Below, piece by piece: positions 40,301 to 51,030 of a stretch of DNA of 64,000 nt. Both the position numbers and the translations under genes were made by a program. Position 1 is the stretch's first letter; the number at the start of each line of letters is the position of its first letter. Under the pieces are notes generated by a model, which was given only the letters and a program-made list of their open reading frames with translations, did not search any database and had not been told where the DNA came from. This DNA is from Candida dubliniensis CD36. Taxonomy: Eukaryota; Ascomycota; Pichiomycetes; Serinales; Debaryomycetaceae. The stretch is taken from the NCBI RefSeq assembly GCF_000026945.1, contig NC_012863.1:711501-775500 (forward strand). Reading direction: 5' to 3'.

Positions 40301-43300
40301 ATGGCCAAGACAACACAAGAAGGAGGACAGCCTTACAAGGGTTATTACAATAACAAATCTCAAGGTCAGCCGTATCGTGGCTATTATAGTGGCTTTAACA
40401 AAAGTGCATCGGCACAAATTCACCACTTGGCAAGATCTTTGACTCAAGGAGCCCAATCACATTACGATGATACCTATACCACAGCTACCATGCACCCTCA
40501 TGGGATCAACCCAATTTCAGACAAGACTGATCCAACATTAGACCCTGAATCACCTTCTTTCAGCTCGAAAAGATGGGTGCAGAATATGTGGAAATTATAT
40601 CAGAGTGATTCTGAATATTACAAGCCAGGTAAATTGGGTGTTGCTTATAAAAACCTTCGAGTTTATGGTGATGCCATTGAAAGTGATTATCAAACAACTG
40701 TATCAAATGGGGTATTAAAATATGCCAGAAATCTTTTCAACAAATTCAGAAAGCACAATGACGACTATAGTTTTGACATTTTGAAACCAATGGAAGGTTT
40801 AATTAAACCAGGTGAAGTCACAGTTGTGCTAGGAAGACCAGGAGCTGGTTGTTCGACTTTTTTGAAGACTATCGCATGTCGTACAGAAGGATTCCATGTA
40901 GCTGATGGGTCAGTAATATCATATGATGGGATCACCCAAGATGAAATTAGAAATCATTTGCGAGGTGAGGTAGTTTATTGTGCTGAAACAGAAACCCATT
41001 TCCCCAATTTGACCGTTGGAGAAACTCTTGAGTTTGCAGCTTTGATGAAAACTCCTCAAAACAGACCCATGGGAGTCTCTCGTGATGAATACGCCAAACA
41101 TGTTGTCGATGTTGTCATGGCAACTTATGGTTTATCACACACTAAGAATACAAAAGTCGGTAATGATTTCATTAGAGGGATTTCTGGTGGTGAACGTAAA
41201 CGTCTTTCCATTGCTGAAGTGACATTGGTGCAGGCATCAATTCAGTGTTGGGACAATTCTACTCGTGGTTTAGATGCTGCAACCGCATTGGAATTCATAT
41301 CATCGTTGAAAACATCAGCATCCATCCTTAATGATACCCCTTTAATTGCCATTTATCAATGCTCACAAAATGCATACGATTTGTTTGACAAAGTCATTGT
41401 CATGTATGAAGGTTATCAAATTTTTTTCGGGTCGTCCCAGCGTGCTGCCGCTTATTTCAAAAAAATGGGTTTCATTTGTCAAGACAGACAAACTACACCT
41501 GACTTTTTAACATCAATTACTAGCCCTGCAGAAAGAATAATTAAACCAGGATATGAAAGATTAGTCCCAAGAACTCCAAAAGAGTTTTATCGATATTGGA
41601 GAAGATCTCCAGAAAGACAAGCACTTTTGGAAGAAATTGATGAATATTTGGATAATTGTGAAAATTATGATCAAAAACAAAAAATATTTGAAGCCAATAA
41701 TGCCAAAAAGGCCAATCATACTTATAACAAATCATCCTACACCGTTTCTTTACCTATGCAAGTACGTTATATTATGAAGAGATATTGGGATAGAATGAGA
41801 GGGGATATCATAGTACCATTTTCCACTGTGGCGGGTAATGTTGCCATGGCGTTGATTCTTTCTTCGGTATTTTATAATTTACAACCGACTTCATCTTCAT
41901 TTTATTACCGGACGTCAGTTATGTATTATGCATTGCTTTTCAATGCTTATTCATCAGTTTTGGAAATTTATAATATGTATGAAGGTAGAGCTATTGTTCA
42001 AAAGCATCGTGAATATGCCCTTTATCCACCAATGGCTGACGCTATAGGATCAATAATTTCTGATTTTCCGTTAAAGGTTGTTTGCAGTGTTTTATTCAAT
42101 CTTATATTATATTTCATGGTCAATTTCAAAAGAGAGCCTGGTGCTTTCTTTTTCTATTTGTTGATTAGTTTTTGTTCCACGTTGTTCATGTCTCACTTGT
42201 TCAGAACTATTGGAGCCTTCACCAATTCATTAGCAGAAGCGATGACTCCATCTTCACTTTTATTATTTGCCTTGTCGACATTTAGTGGATTTGCCATTCC
42301 TGTCACATATATGCTTGGTTGGTGTAAATGGATCCGTTGGGTAAATCCGTTGGCCTATGCTTATGAAGCCTTGATTTCTAATGAATTCCATGGTCGAGTA
42401 TTTGATTGTAGCGATGTTGTACCTAGTGGATTTGGATATCCTAAAACAGGGAATTCTGTTGTTTGTGCAAGTATTGGTGCCATCCCAGGAGAATTTAAAG
42501 TTGATGGTGATTTGTATATGAAATTGGCATTTGATTATTCCTATTCTAATGCGTGGAGAAATTTTGGTGTCTTGTTGGCATTCATCATATTTTTATTTGG
42601 CACAACCATATTTTTCGTTCAAACCAACAAATCAAGCATTCTGAAAGGTGAAATTTTGGTGTTTAGAAAGAAAAACATCAAAAAAATGAGGAAAATGGAA
42701 GAGGATGAAGAAGCATATATGGATGGTATGGCACCTTTAGATTTTAGTGGTAGCACGGAAATATCTGATTATTCTTATGACTATATGGATCGCAAATTAT
42801 TGGATACTTCGAATATTTTCCATTGGAGAAACTTAACTTATACTGTCCAAATCAAGTCTGAAGAGCGTGTTATTCTTAATAATATCGATGGTTGGGTCAA
42901 ACCTGGTGAAGTCACGGCATTGATGGGTGCATCAGGTGCTGGTAAAACTACATTATTGAATGCCTTATCGGAAAGATTGACTACTGGTGTTATTACTTCA
43001 GGAACCAGAATGGTAAATGGTGGTGAATTGGATAGTTCTTTCCAAAGATCTATTGGATATGTTCAGCAACAAGATTTACATTTGGAGACATCAACTGTTC
43101 GTGAAGCATTGAGATTTTCTGCTCGTTTACGTCAACCTGGCTCTGTATCAATTACAGAAAAGGATCAGTATGTTGAAAAAATTATCGATTTGTTGGAAAT
43201 GAGAACATATGCTGATGCCATTGTTGGTGTTCCTGGTGAAGGATTGAACGTTGAGCAAAGGAAAAGATTGACAATTGCTGTTGAGTTGGTTGCTAGACCA

Positions 43301-44803
43301 AAATTGTTGGTGTTTTTAGATGAGCCTACTTCTGGGTTAGATTCGCAAACCGCTTGGTCAATTTGTAAGTTGATTAGAAAATTGGCCAACCATGGACAAG
43401 CAATTTTGTGTACTATTCATCAACCATCTGCCATTTTGTTGGAAGAATTTGATCGTTTGTTATTGTTGCAAAAGGGTGAAACGGTTTATTTTGGTGAATT
43501 TGGGGCTAATTGTCATACATTGATTGAATACTTTGAAAGAAATGGTGCCAGCAAATGTCCACCACATGCCAATCCTGCTGAATGGATGTTGGGTGTTATT
43601 GGTGCTGCTCCTGGTACACAAGCAAATCAAGATTATTTTGAAACTTGGAGAAACTCACCAGAATACCGGGCCGTACAAAATGAATTACATCGTTTAGAAG
43701 AATTGCCAGGTTTGGCAAGTGGAGAAAAGGAACCAGATACCAACCAAGCATATGCTGCATCATTCTGGAAACAATATATTTTTGTTGTTCATAGATTATT
43801 CCAACAATACTGGCGTACTCCATCATATATTTATTCTAAATTTGCCATGGCTGTGTTGTGTTCCTTGTTTAATGGATTCACATATTATAAATCACAAAAT
43901 TCCATGCAAGGTTTGAAAAATCAAATGCTTTCGATATTTTCCATGTTTGTTGTGTTGACTACATTAGCACAACAATATGTTCCATTGTTTGTTACTCAAA
44001 GAGATTTATATGAAGCAAGAGAAAGACCATCTAAAACATTTTCGTGGTTGGCATTCGTTGCCGCACAGATTACAGCAGAAATCCCTTATCAAGTTTTGGC
44101 AGCCACAATATCATTCTTTTCTTGGTATTATCCTGTTGGGTTATATCGTAATGCTGTATATTCCGATGCCGTAACCCATCGTGGTGTATTAATGTGGTTA
44201 ATCATGACTTTGATGTTTATTTACAGTTCAACTTTAGCACAGTTTTGTATTTCGTGGAATCAATTAGCTGACTATGCTGCCAATTGGATTTCATTGTTAT
44301 TGACAATTGCCATGATATTTTGTGGTGTCATTGCTACAAAAGACAGTATGCCAAGATTTTGGGTTTTCCTTTATCGTTGTACTCCATTGACTTATTTAAC
44401 ATCGGCAATGATGTCAATTGGATTGGGGGATTCATATGTTAAATGTGCACCAACGGAAATTTTGACTTTCCCACCACAAAACCCTGGAGTTCAAAAATGT
44501 CAAGATTATATGGGAGCTTATATTAGTATAGCTGGTGGGTATTTATTGAATCCTGAAGATACTGATAGCTGTAAGTTTTGTATCATGGATAAGACTAACC
44601 AATTTTTGAATTTCATGAATATTTCCATTCATAATTTTGGTAGAGATACTGGTATTTTCATTGTGTTTATTGTCTTTAATATGGCTGCTACAGTATTTTG
44701 TTATTGGTTGTTTAGAGTACCAAAGGGGAACAGAGAAAAGGGAAGTATTTTCGATAAATTGCCATTTTTCAATGGTGGTGACACCAATCATGAAAATGTT
44801 TAA
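40301..44803 (+). CDS. CDR3: PDR-type ABC transporter, Cdr3
   Basis: A 1500-residue full-size ABC-G (PDR) transporter with the (NBD-TMD)2 layout. NBD1 has the fungal degenerate Walker A GRPGAGCST at about residue 178 (Cys where Lys is usual), the signature ISGGERKR and a Walker B ending in Asn (IQCWDN). TMD1 covers about residues 490-790. NBD2 has the canonical Walker A GASGAGKTT at about 876, a degenerate signature LNVEQRKR and Walker B LLVFLDE. TMD2 covers about 1185-1470. This mix of one complete and one degenerate ATP site is normal for the family. The Cdr3 assignment rests on the neighbourhood (HWP1 and RAD2 downstream, as in C. albicans chromosome 4) and on length. C. albicans Cdr3 is a plasma-membrane phospholipid translocator, opaque-phase regulated, and not a drug pump. 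Confidence 0.85.
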   Translation: MAKTTQEGGQPYKGYYNNKSQGQPYRGYYSGFNKSASAQIHHLARSLTQGAQSHYDDTYTTATMHPHGINPISDKTDPTLDPESPSFSSKRWVQNMWKLYQSDSEYYKPGKLGVAYKNLRVYGDAIESDYQTTVSNGVLKYARNLFNKFRKHNDDYSFDILKPMEGLIKPGEVTVVLGRPGAGCSTFLKTIACRTEGFHVADGSVISYDGITQDEIRNHLRGEVVYCAETETHFPNLTVGETLEFAALMKTPQNRPMGVSRDEYAKHVVDVVMATYGLSHTKNTKVGNDFIRGISGGERKRLSIAEVTLVQASIQCWDNSTRGLDAATALEFISSLKTSASILNDTPLIAIYQCSQNAYDLFDKVIVMYEGYQIFFGSSQRAAAYFKKMGFICQDRQTTPDFLTSITSPAERIIKPGYERLVPRTPKEFYRYWRRSPERQALLEEIDEYLDNCENYDQKQKIFEANNAKKANHTYNKSSYTVSLPMQVRYIMKRYWDRMRGDIIVPFSTVAGNVAMALILSSVFYNLQPTSSSFYYRTSVMYYALLFNAYSSVLEIYNMYEGRAIVQKHREYALYPPMADAIGSIISDFPLKVVCSVLFNLILYFMVNFKREPGAFFFYLLISFCSTLFMSHLFRTIGAFTNSLAEAMTPSSLLLFALSTFSGFAIPVTYMLGWCKWIRWVNPLAYAYEALISNEFHGRVFDCSDVVPSGFGYPKTGNSVVCASIGAIPGEFKVDGDLYMKLAFDYSYSNAWRNFGVLLAFIIFLFGTTIFFVQTNKSSILKGEILVFRKKNIKKMRKMEEDEEAYMDGMAPLDFSGSTEISDYSYDYMDRKLLDTSNIFHWRNLTYTVQIKSEERVILNNIDGWVKPGEVTALMGASGAGKTTLLNALSERLTTGVITSGTRMVNGGELDSSFQRSIGYVQQQDLHLETSTVREALRFSARLRQPGSVSITEKDQYVEKIIDLLEMRTYADAIVGVPGEGLNVEQRKRLTIAVELVARPKLLVFLDEPTSGLDSQTAWSICKLIRKLANHGQAILCTIHQPSAILLEEFDRLLLLQKGETVYFGEFGANCHTLIEYFERNGASKCPPHANPAEWMLGVIGAAPGTQANQDYFETWRNSPEYRAVQNELHRLEELPGLASGEKEPDTNQAYAASFWKQYIFVVHRLFQQYWRTPSYIYSKFAMAVLCSLFNGFTYYKSQNSMQGLKNQMLSIFSMFVVLTTLAQQYVPLFVTQRDLYEARERPSKTFSWLAFVAAQITAEIPYQVLAATISFFSWYYPVGLYRNAVYSDAVTHRGVLMWLIMTLMFIYSSTLAQFCISWNQLADYAANWISLLLTIAMIFCGVIATKDSMPRFWVFLYRCTPLTYLTSAMMSIGLGDSYVKCAPTEILTFPPQNPGVQKCQDYMGAYISIAGGYLLNPEDTDSCKFCIMDKTNQFLNFMNISIHNFGRDTGIFIVFIVFNMAATVFCYWLFRVPKGNREKGSIFDKLPFFNGGDTNHENV

Positions 44804-45244
44804 GAAACAGAGCCAAAAGAAAAAGTTATTAGATATATTTATATTCGTATTTATGTACAATTATTATACCCCATCCCCTCAATGAAACGTTTGTTTTATA
44901 TACATCTGTGTAAAGAACCAAAGGAAATGGTATGATGTTGCTTCTCATTACTGTAAGAATATATTTTGTTAAAGTTATTATTAATTCCTAGTGGCTAACG
45001 TCTGAATAAAAATTTGGAATCAAAAATTTATCTAATTTTTTATGAATTCCCCAAACCATAAAAATATTTGTGATTCCCATTTGCAAAGGTTTCTATGGTT
45101 AATAAATAGAAACTATGACTCATAATTCACCTTTATTACCAAGATTCAATATGGGTTTAATCAGTTTTAACTACAGTTCAATCAAATCAACAAGTTTAAA
45201 AGGTATCAATATATAAATGCCAAAAATTTAATTTTCAACAAACA
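44804..45244. other. CDR3 3' region
   Basis: A 441-bp AT-rich spacer with no gene. Polyadenylation signals are likely but not identifiable. Confidence 0.5.
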
Positions 45245-45331
45245 GGTCCTATAGTGTAGTTGGTTATCACCCAAGGTTTTGATTTGATTAAAAACCTCCT
45301 TGTAACTCCGGTTCGAATCCGGATAGGACCT
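45245..45331 (+). tRNA. tRNA-Gln(TTG) with intron
   Basis: An 87-nt gene whose exons give a mature tRNA of about 73 nt. The acceptor stem is GGTCCTA/TAGGACC, the A box TAGTGTAGTTGG and the B box GGTTCGAATCC. The anticodon TTG lies in the loop after stem CAAGG, and the pairing strand CCTTG follows an intron of about 14 bases inserted one base 3' of the anticodon, the standard place. An 18-base T run directly follows (Pol III terminator). Confidence 0.93.
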
Positions 45332-45747
45332 TTTTTTTTTTTTTTTTTCTTTTTTGGCCACAAGAAATGTGGGAAAGAAATTTTTCAATGTCTTGAGAGA
45401 GCTAATATATGTTAACTTTTAACAAGTACTGCCTTCCTTCTCAAAATACTTGAACTATGTGTGGTTTGATATTATTGATTAACGGAAAAGTAACTCCTCA
45501 TTCCCCAACTAATAAAGAGATGAGAAATTAGTTATTACTGAAAAGAGAAATCGAGATAGCGGAAAAAAAAAAACAAAACGAACCAGAATTAAGGCGCAAC
45601 AAAAACAAGAACATGGAATGATGTCCCACAATTCACCTTATCACACTACTACTAAATATTCTTTTAGTTTTAGTTCCCTTCCTTTTTTTTTCAAAAGCAC
45701 ATTAATAAAACTTTCCAATACAAGACGGCGTTGATTAATATCTCAGA
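45332..45747. other. intergenic upstream of the RING gene
   Basis: A 416-bp spacer starting with the tRNA terminator and containing the promoter of the RING/TRAF gene. No coding frame. Confidence 0.5.
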
Positions 45748-47163
45748 ATGTCATCTACAGAAGAATCTACTCAAGAACCGATACTTGATGGAATTGAAAC
45801 CCAAGACATTCCAGAAGAGTATGATGATACAACAACGACCATAGTTGATTACCCTACTTCATTTAATTATCTAGATACAAAAGATAGTCCTGATATTCGA
45901 AATGCCAAGTACAAGTCGCCAACTGATCATTTAAATTGTCCTATTTGTCAACAACCATTTATTAATCCATTAACAACTATTTGTGGTCATACCTATTGCA
46001 AAGAATGTATATATGAATGTTTCAAAATGGCCAAATCAAATAGTAGCAGTAGCAGTAGTAGTCGAACTGATGAATTAACTGGATATTGCCCCTTGGATAG
46101 AACACCTTTAGATGGAGCCAATATCAATGATTTGTTCCCGACCCCATTAATAATAACAAATTTAATAGATGAACTAAAAGTTTATTGTGCCAATCATGAA
46201 CGAGGTTGTGATTGGGTGGGGACAAGATGGGAGTTAGAACATCATGTTAAAGATATTTGTCAATATACTGGAATACGATGTAATGGTGTAAGATCAGATG
46301 GGTCAATTTGTCAACTTATTATTGAACGAAGGTTTGAAGATAAAGAATCGTCCAAATGTGTCCACCTAATATTTGAATGTGAATTTTGTAAAACAAAGGT
46401 CACGAAAATAACTCAAACCAAACATCTTGAACAAGAATGTTTATTTAATTATAAAACTTGTGAATTATGTGATAATGATATGATACCAGAGAAAAATATG
46501 GCTAGACATCAAGAAAATTGTCGTAAAATCGGTAGATTCGTATGTCCAGCTCATGAAATTGGATGCAAATGGATTGGAACCAATGAAACTTCATTAGAAC
46601 TTCATTTAGAGAATAATTGTCAATTGTATCATTTTTTACCCACTTATTCAACAATGAAAGAAAAAATGGATTCATTGGTTTTAGAAAATGAAACATTACA
46701 AAAGCAAATAAACAAGATGTTAGATTCAATTATTCAAGGGAAAATAACCAATTTAGGGTATAGTGAATCAATTGAAGAAATCAACAAGTTTGAATCTATA
46801 GAAGATCAAGATAAATTAGTGTATTTGAATTTTGAAATCGATCGATTAAAATATGAAATAAATGAAAGAATTATCCCATTTATGAATAAATCAACCGTCA
46901 ATGAACGAGAAAATATCATGAATAATTTGATCAATGATAATTTCATGATTAGAGAGGATATGAATGTACAACGAATGATGATTAATAGTTTGAGAAAACA
47001 ATTGCAATTTTTGCTATTTTCCAAGAATAGAAACACTACCCTAGGCGGCAATGCTAATAATATGTTTCCAACTATGTTTCCTACTGAAGAACTGGGAATA
47101 GGAGAAATTTATGAAACAGTTTCTCGAAGTAATTCTGAAGAAAGATTGAATTTGAAATTATAA
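45748..47163 (+). CDS. RING and TRAF-type zinc-finger protein, probable E3 ubiquitin ligase
   Basis: A 471-residue protein. A C3HC4 RING finger starts at residue 64 (CPICQQPF ... CGHTYCKECI ... CPLDRTPL), with a Ser-rich loop of TAG/AGC repeats between its zinc-binding halves. Several TRAF-type Cys/His fingers follow at about residues 145-285 (for example CANHERGCDWVG and CPAHEIGCKWIG). Residues 300-360 are predicted coiled coil, and the C-terminus is charged. RING plus TRAF fingers usually denote an E3 ligase that binds partners through the coiled coil. I know no characterised yeast orthologue, so substrate and location are unknown. A CTG codon at 47092 would give Ser. Confidence 0.78.
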   Translation: MSSTEESTQEPILDGIETQDIPEEYDDTTTTIVDYPTSFNYLDTKDSPDIRNAKYKSPTDHLNCPICQQPFINPLTTICGHTYCKECIYECFKMAKSNSSSSSSSRTDELTGYCPLDRTPLDGANINDLFPTPLIITNLIDELKVYCANHERGCDWVGTRWELEHHVKDICQYTGIRCNGVRSDGSICQLIIERRFEDKESSKCVHLIFECEFCKTKVTKITQTKHLEQECLFNYKTCELCDNDMIPEKNMARHQENCRKIGRFVCPAHEIGCKWIGTNETSLELHLENNCQLYHFLPTYSTMKEKMDSLVLENETLQKQINKMLDSIIQGKITNLGYSESIEEINKFESIEDQDKLVYLNFEIDRLKYEINERIIPFMNKSTVNERENIMNNLINDNFMIREDMNVQRMMINSLRKQLQFLLFSKNRNTTLGGNANNMFPTMFPTEELGIGEIYETVSRSNSEERLNLKL

Positions 47164-48390
47164 ACAAGTGGATCAAAGAGCTGCTATAATATACATATAT
47201 AATATATACAGGATATTTAACTCCCGCAACGTGCATGATTGAAATAGGAGTGAACAATAAATAAGTGGGGTATTTCCACAAAGACCGAAAACAGCAAATA
47301 ATAATCGGATTTAATTTAATTCATAAACAACTATAAAAAAAGAATACCATGGATGTGAAATCTTTTTTTTTCAGCAAACTTTTACCAAGGTAACATATAT
47401 ATTTTCAGAGTTGGCTTATTTGTTTGTTTGTTTGTTGCCGATTATACTTACCTCTTCTCACATGCAAGATCCCAATTCTTTGGTCCAACATTTGACCCCG
47501 GAACTATTATTTGAACTACTAAAACTAGTTAGTATATTGCATTTTATAGTAGGCAAACTACATTGGGGTGGTGAATTAGTATTCTGTATAAAAAGAGTTG
47601 ATTTATCTATCTGCAATAATAATTAATGTAATCGACATAAAAATATAATTGCATAAACGAACATGAGACCGAAATCTAAAGATCTCCAACAAAAAAAAGC
47701 AAACCTCTATATGGTCATGTAACAGAGCAATAGTGTGAAAATTACTTTAAATAGAAAAGGGGAGAATTGCTGAGTGACACCTTGTCTCAATTATTTCTTA
47801 CTTGCTCATGCTTATAATACAAATAGTATCACAACCAAAAAATCAACTATTTCATAATAGTATCAATTAAAAATTGAAATTCGTATTTCACCCAACAAGA
47901 ATTTTCGTTGTTGATGATGCTTGTTATTCTTTCTTCTTTTCAAATATATAAATAAGAATTATAAAACTAACTAAATATCTCCTCCCTTTTTCTTTCTAAT
48001 TTTTGTTAAGTTCTTTCCAAAGTTCATTCAAACCCTTTATCCTATCATCTTACAACTACTCCTTGTATTGGTTTTTATCAATTTGGGAATTTAATTAATA
48101 AATTCTGTTCTGTTGGTTTAATTTCCTTTCACAAGCTAAAAAAAAAGAAATAACGAAAATTTCACACGGAATTTACTCTTTCTATTTCTGGTTTCATTTT
48201 CTTGCCGAAGTTTCTGTTCTTTTTTTTTTTTCACGTATCAACACAACGAAACACAAACCCCCAAAACCACGCTATATTCCCTCCAGTCATAACACCACAA
48301 CCAGTTTTAAACACCACATACCCCCCCCTCCACTTTGCACCTCTTTTATTTCTTTCTCAGACATTCAACTTTCCATACCAATTCCCAAAT
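47164..48390. promoter_or_regulatory. OSH3 upstream region
   Basis: A 1.23-kb spacer. The sequence just ahead of OSH3 (47930-48390) is pyrimidine-rich like a long 5' leader. In-frame codons reach back to an ATG at 48202 and would add 63 residues with a Phe run and low complexity; I treat these as untranslated. Confidence 0.5.
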
Positions 48391-50913
48391 ATGGAGACTT
48401 TAGAGATTCATTCCAAAGATTTCCTTATTAAATGGATCAATGCTCCAGATAATTCAGTTATTGATTGGGAGGCTAAGCCATTGAAGAAATCAATCAATTT
48501 TTCATTTTATAAAAAGAAAGAAGAATCACTCAATCAATCAGAAGCATCTTTAGATAGTAATTCTACGGCTGTACTTGAGCCACCAATTGCACCTCCACAA
48601 AGAACACGATCTAGATCTGCCTCAACTGCTTCAGTCAATCAATTTTCTAAACCAAATGACGTTTATAGATCCAAATCTAGAGCATCAACTTTATTATCAA
48701 TCAATGAATCAGATTTAATATTGATCAAGAATTATTATAAATTAGTAGCCAATGAATTGGTTCATGGGAAATTTGAAGTGGAAAGAGGTGGGATGTTTGC
48801 CTTTGTTTTCGATAATTCATTTTCTAAAACAATTGCTAAACTGGTACAATTTTCCGCCAAAATTGTTAGTAAATCTAAATCAGAAGAACATATTGCTGAA
48901 GAAAAAGTAGCTGAAGTTCATGATCAACATTTATTTGACGAAAATGATGTTGCACCAGGAGAAACTTTACAGAGTATCATGTTGAAAAAAAGAAGAAAGA
49001 AATTACAAGGTTTCACTAAACGTTATTTTGTATTGAATTATGGCAGAGAAACCTTGTCTTATTTTAAAGTTGACGATAATAAATTGCGCGGCCAAATGCC
49101 AATTAAGGATTGTATAGTGTCGGCCAATCCATCGACTCGTGAGTTTATTATTGATTCGGGAATGGAAGTTTGGCATTTGAAAGCAATCAACAAAGCCGAT
49201 TTTAATGCTTGGGTCAATGCCTTTAATACTGTTAAAAAGGAAGATACTGTCGTGCCAACAGCCACCACCACAGAAGAAAATGATTCAAAAGAACCTGCTC
49301 TTGCAAGTACTCCATTAGGTGCATCTACTTCTGAATTACAATTGATTGCCCAAAAACTAGTACAATTGAAAACAGAAAATCCATCACCTTTGGCCAATGA
49401 AATCCACCAAGATTTTGTTAACTTGCTTACAAGGTTCAAAGGAGGAGCAAATTTGTCTTCACCTGGTTCAGCCGACGTCCAATCAGTATTTTCTTCTGAT
49501 TTCCATGATGCAGTTGATCATTTTGAAGAAACTGGTGTTTACTTTTTGGATGATGAAGGTAAAATCCAAGAAGATGTCGAAGTTGCTGACGATGCAGAAA
49601 GCTCTTCTGAAGAAGATGAAGAAGATGACGAGTTTATACAGACTACTCCCAGTGGTGTACATGAAGGTCATGAAGTTATTCAAGACAAGGATTTGCCTCA
49701 GCCAACAGTTGAAGCTGATGATGACAACTTGTATCCATTGCCTCACGATCCAGTTTCAAGACCTTCAGATATTCCAATATGTACTCATACACCACCATCA
49801 ATATTGAGTTTTGTGCGTAAGAATGTTGGTAAAGATTTATCTACTATAGCTATGCCTGTTACTTACAATGAACCAACCACAATGCTACAAAAATTTGCTG
49901 AAATGCTTGAGTATCCTGAAGTTGCCACCAATGCTTTAATCTCAGATTTCCAAGACGAATCAGGTGAAAAATTATTACGGGTGGCTGCATTTGCCTTAAG
50001 TTATCTTTCAACACAACGTGCCAAAGAAAGAAATAAACGTAAACCTTTCACTCCATTATTAGGAGAAACTTATGAATTAGTACGAGAAGATCTTGGATTC
50101 AGATTAATATCGGAAAAAGTCAGTCATAGACCACCGGTTTTTGCCTATCATGTTGATACGGAACATTGGACACTTGATTATGCATTATCACCAGATCAAA
50201 AATTCTGGGGTAAACAATCTGAAGTTACCACTAAAGGTATAGTATATTTAAGAGATAAATCAACTGGTGAAGTATTTACATGGACTCAACCAACCACTAT
50301 GATAAAAAACATTATTGCTGGTGAAACATATGCTGAACCAAGTGGATCAGTGACAATCAAATCATCAAATGGTTATAAAGCTGTAGCTGAATTTGCCAAA
50401 GGTGGTATGTGGAGTGGTAGATCAGAAGGTGTTGTTGTGAAAGCATTTGACAACAAAAAGAAGGAATTGACATATAGTGTTGAAGGTAATTGGACTGAAT
50501 CATTTACATTAAAGACTAAAACTACTGAAAAGACCATATGGCAAGCTGGTGAATTATTACCACAATATCAAAAGAAATTTGGATTTACAGAGTTTGCTGG
50601 TACTTTAAACAAGATTACTGAAATAGAAAAGGGTAAGCTTGCACCAACTGATTCTAGAAATAGACCAGATTTACAACTTTATGAAAAAGGAGACACAGAT
50701 ACTGCCGAGACTTTGAAAAATAAATTAGAACAAGATCAAAGAGATAGAAGAAAAGAATTGGAAACAGCTGGTGAAGTACATATTCCAAAATTCTTTAAAC
50801 GCAAAGGGAATGGACCAATAAATGAATCCGAATGGGAATTTATTCAAGGTGAAAAAAGTTATTGGAATAGAAGAAAGAAAGGTGATTGGGATGATTTGAT
50901 CAAATTGTGGTAA
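48391..50913 (+). CDS. OSH3: oxysterol-binding protein homologue, Osh3 type
   Basis: An 840-residue protein if it starts at the ATG at 48391, whose METLEIHSK start matches the GOLD-domain start of Osh3; an upstream ATG at 48202 is in frame. The order is a GOLD-like domain (1-100), a Ser/Arg-rich linker, a PH domain (about 194-286, with KRYFVLNYGRETLSYF), an acidic linker (about 400-435) and the lipid-binding ORP domain (about 448-840). The ORP signature appears as EKVSHRPP at about 575-581, where many family members have EQTSHHPP. A weak FFAT-like sequence (EFIQTTP after an acidic stretch) could bind the ER protein Scs2. Osh3 acts at ER-plasma membrane contacts and regulates PI4P. A CTG at 48841 is Ser in this clade. 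Confidence 0.9.
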   Translation: METLEIHSKDFLIKWINAPDNSVIDWEAKPLKKSINFSFYKKKEESLNQSEASLDSNSTAVLEPPIAPPQRTRSRSASTASVNQFSKPNDVYRSKSRASTLLSINESDLILIKNYYKLVANELVHGKFEVERGGMFAFVFDNSFSKTIAKLVQFSAKIVSKSKSEEHIAEEKVAEVHDQHLFDENDVAPGETLQSIMLKKRRKKLQGFTKRYFVLNYGRETLSYFKVDDNKLRGQMPIKDCIVSANPSTREFIIDSGMEVWHLKAINKADFNAWVNAFNTVKKEDTVVPTATTTEENDSKEPALASTPLGASTSELQLIAQKLVQLKTENPSPLANEIHQDFVNLLTRFKGGANLSSPGSADVQSVFSSDFHDAVDHFEETGVYFLDDEGKIQEDVEVADDAESSSEEDEEDDEFIQTTPSGVHEGHEVIQDKDLPQPTVEADDDNLYPLPHDPVSRPSDIPICTHTPPSILSFVRKNVGKDLSTIAMPVTYNEPTTMLQKFAEMLEYPEVATNALISDFQDESGEKLLRVAAFALSYLSTQRAKERNKRKPFTPLLGETYELVREDLGFRLISEKVSHRPPVFAYHVDTEHWTLDYALSPDQKFWGKQSEVTTKGIVYLRDKSTGEVFTWTQPTTMIKNIIAGETYAEPSGSVTIKSSNGYKAVAEFAKGGMWSGRSEGVVVKAFDNKKKELTYSVEGNWTESFTLKTKTTEKTIWQAGELLPQYQKKFGFTEFAGTLNKITEIEKGKLAPTDSRNRPDLQLYEKGDTDTAETLKNKLEQDQRDRRKELETAGEVHIPKFFKRKGNGPINESEWEFIQGEKSYWNRRKKGDWDDLIKLW

Positions 50914-51030
50914 ACTTACTACGTTCTTTTTTTTTTTTTAGACATTATATTATTTAGATCATAGAAACCAATTAAAAAATAAATACACACACACATATAT
51001 ATATATATGTATATGAAACAATCTCTATAA

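Noticed and set aside
48202..48390. N-terminal extension of OSH3 from an upstream in-frame ATG
   Set aside because: The 63 added residues are low in complexity with a Phe run, and the downstream ATG matches the family's usual start.
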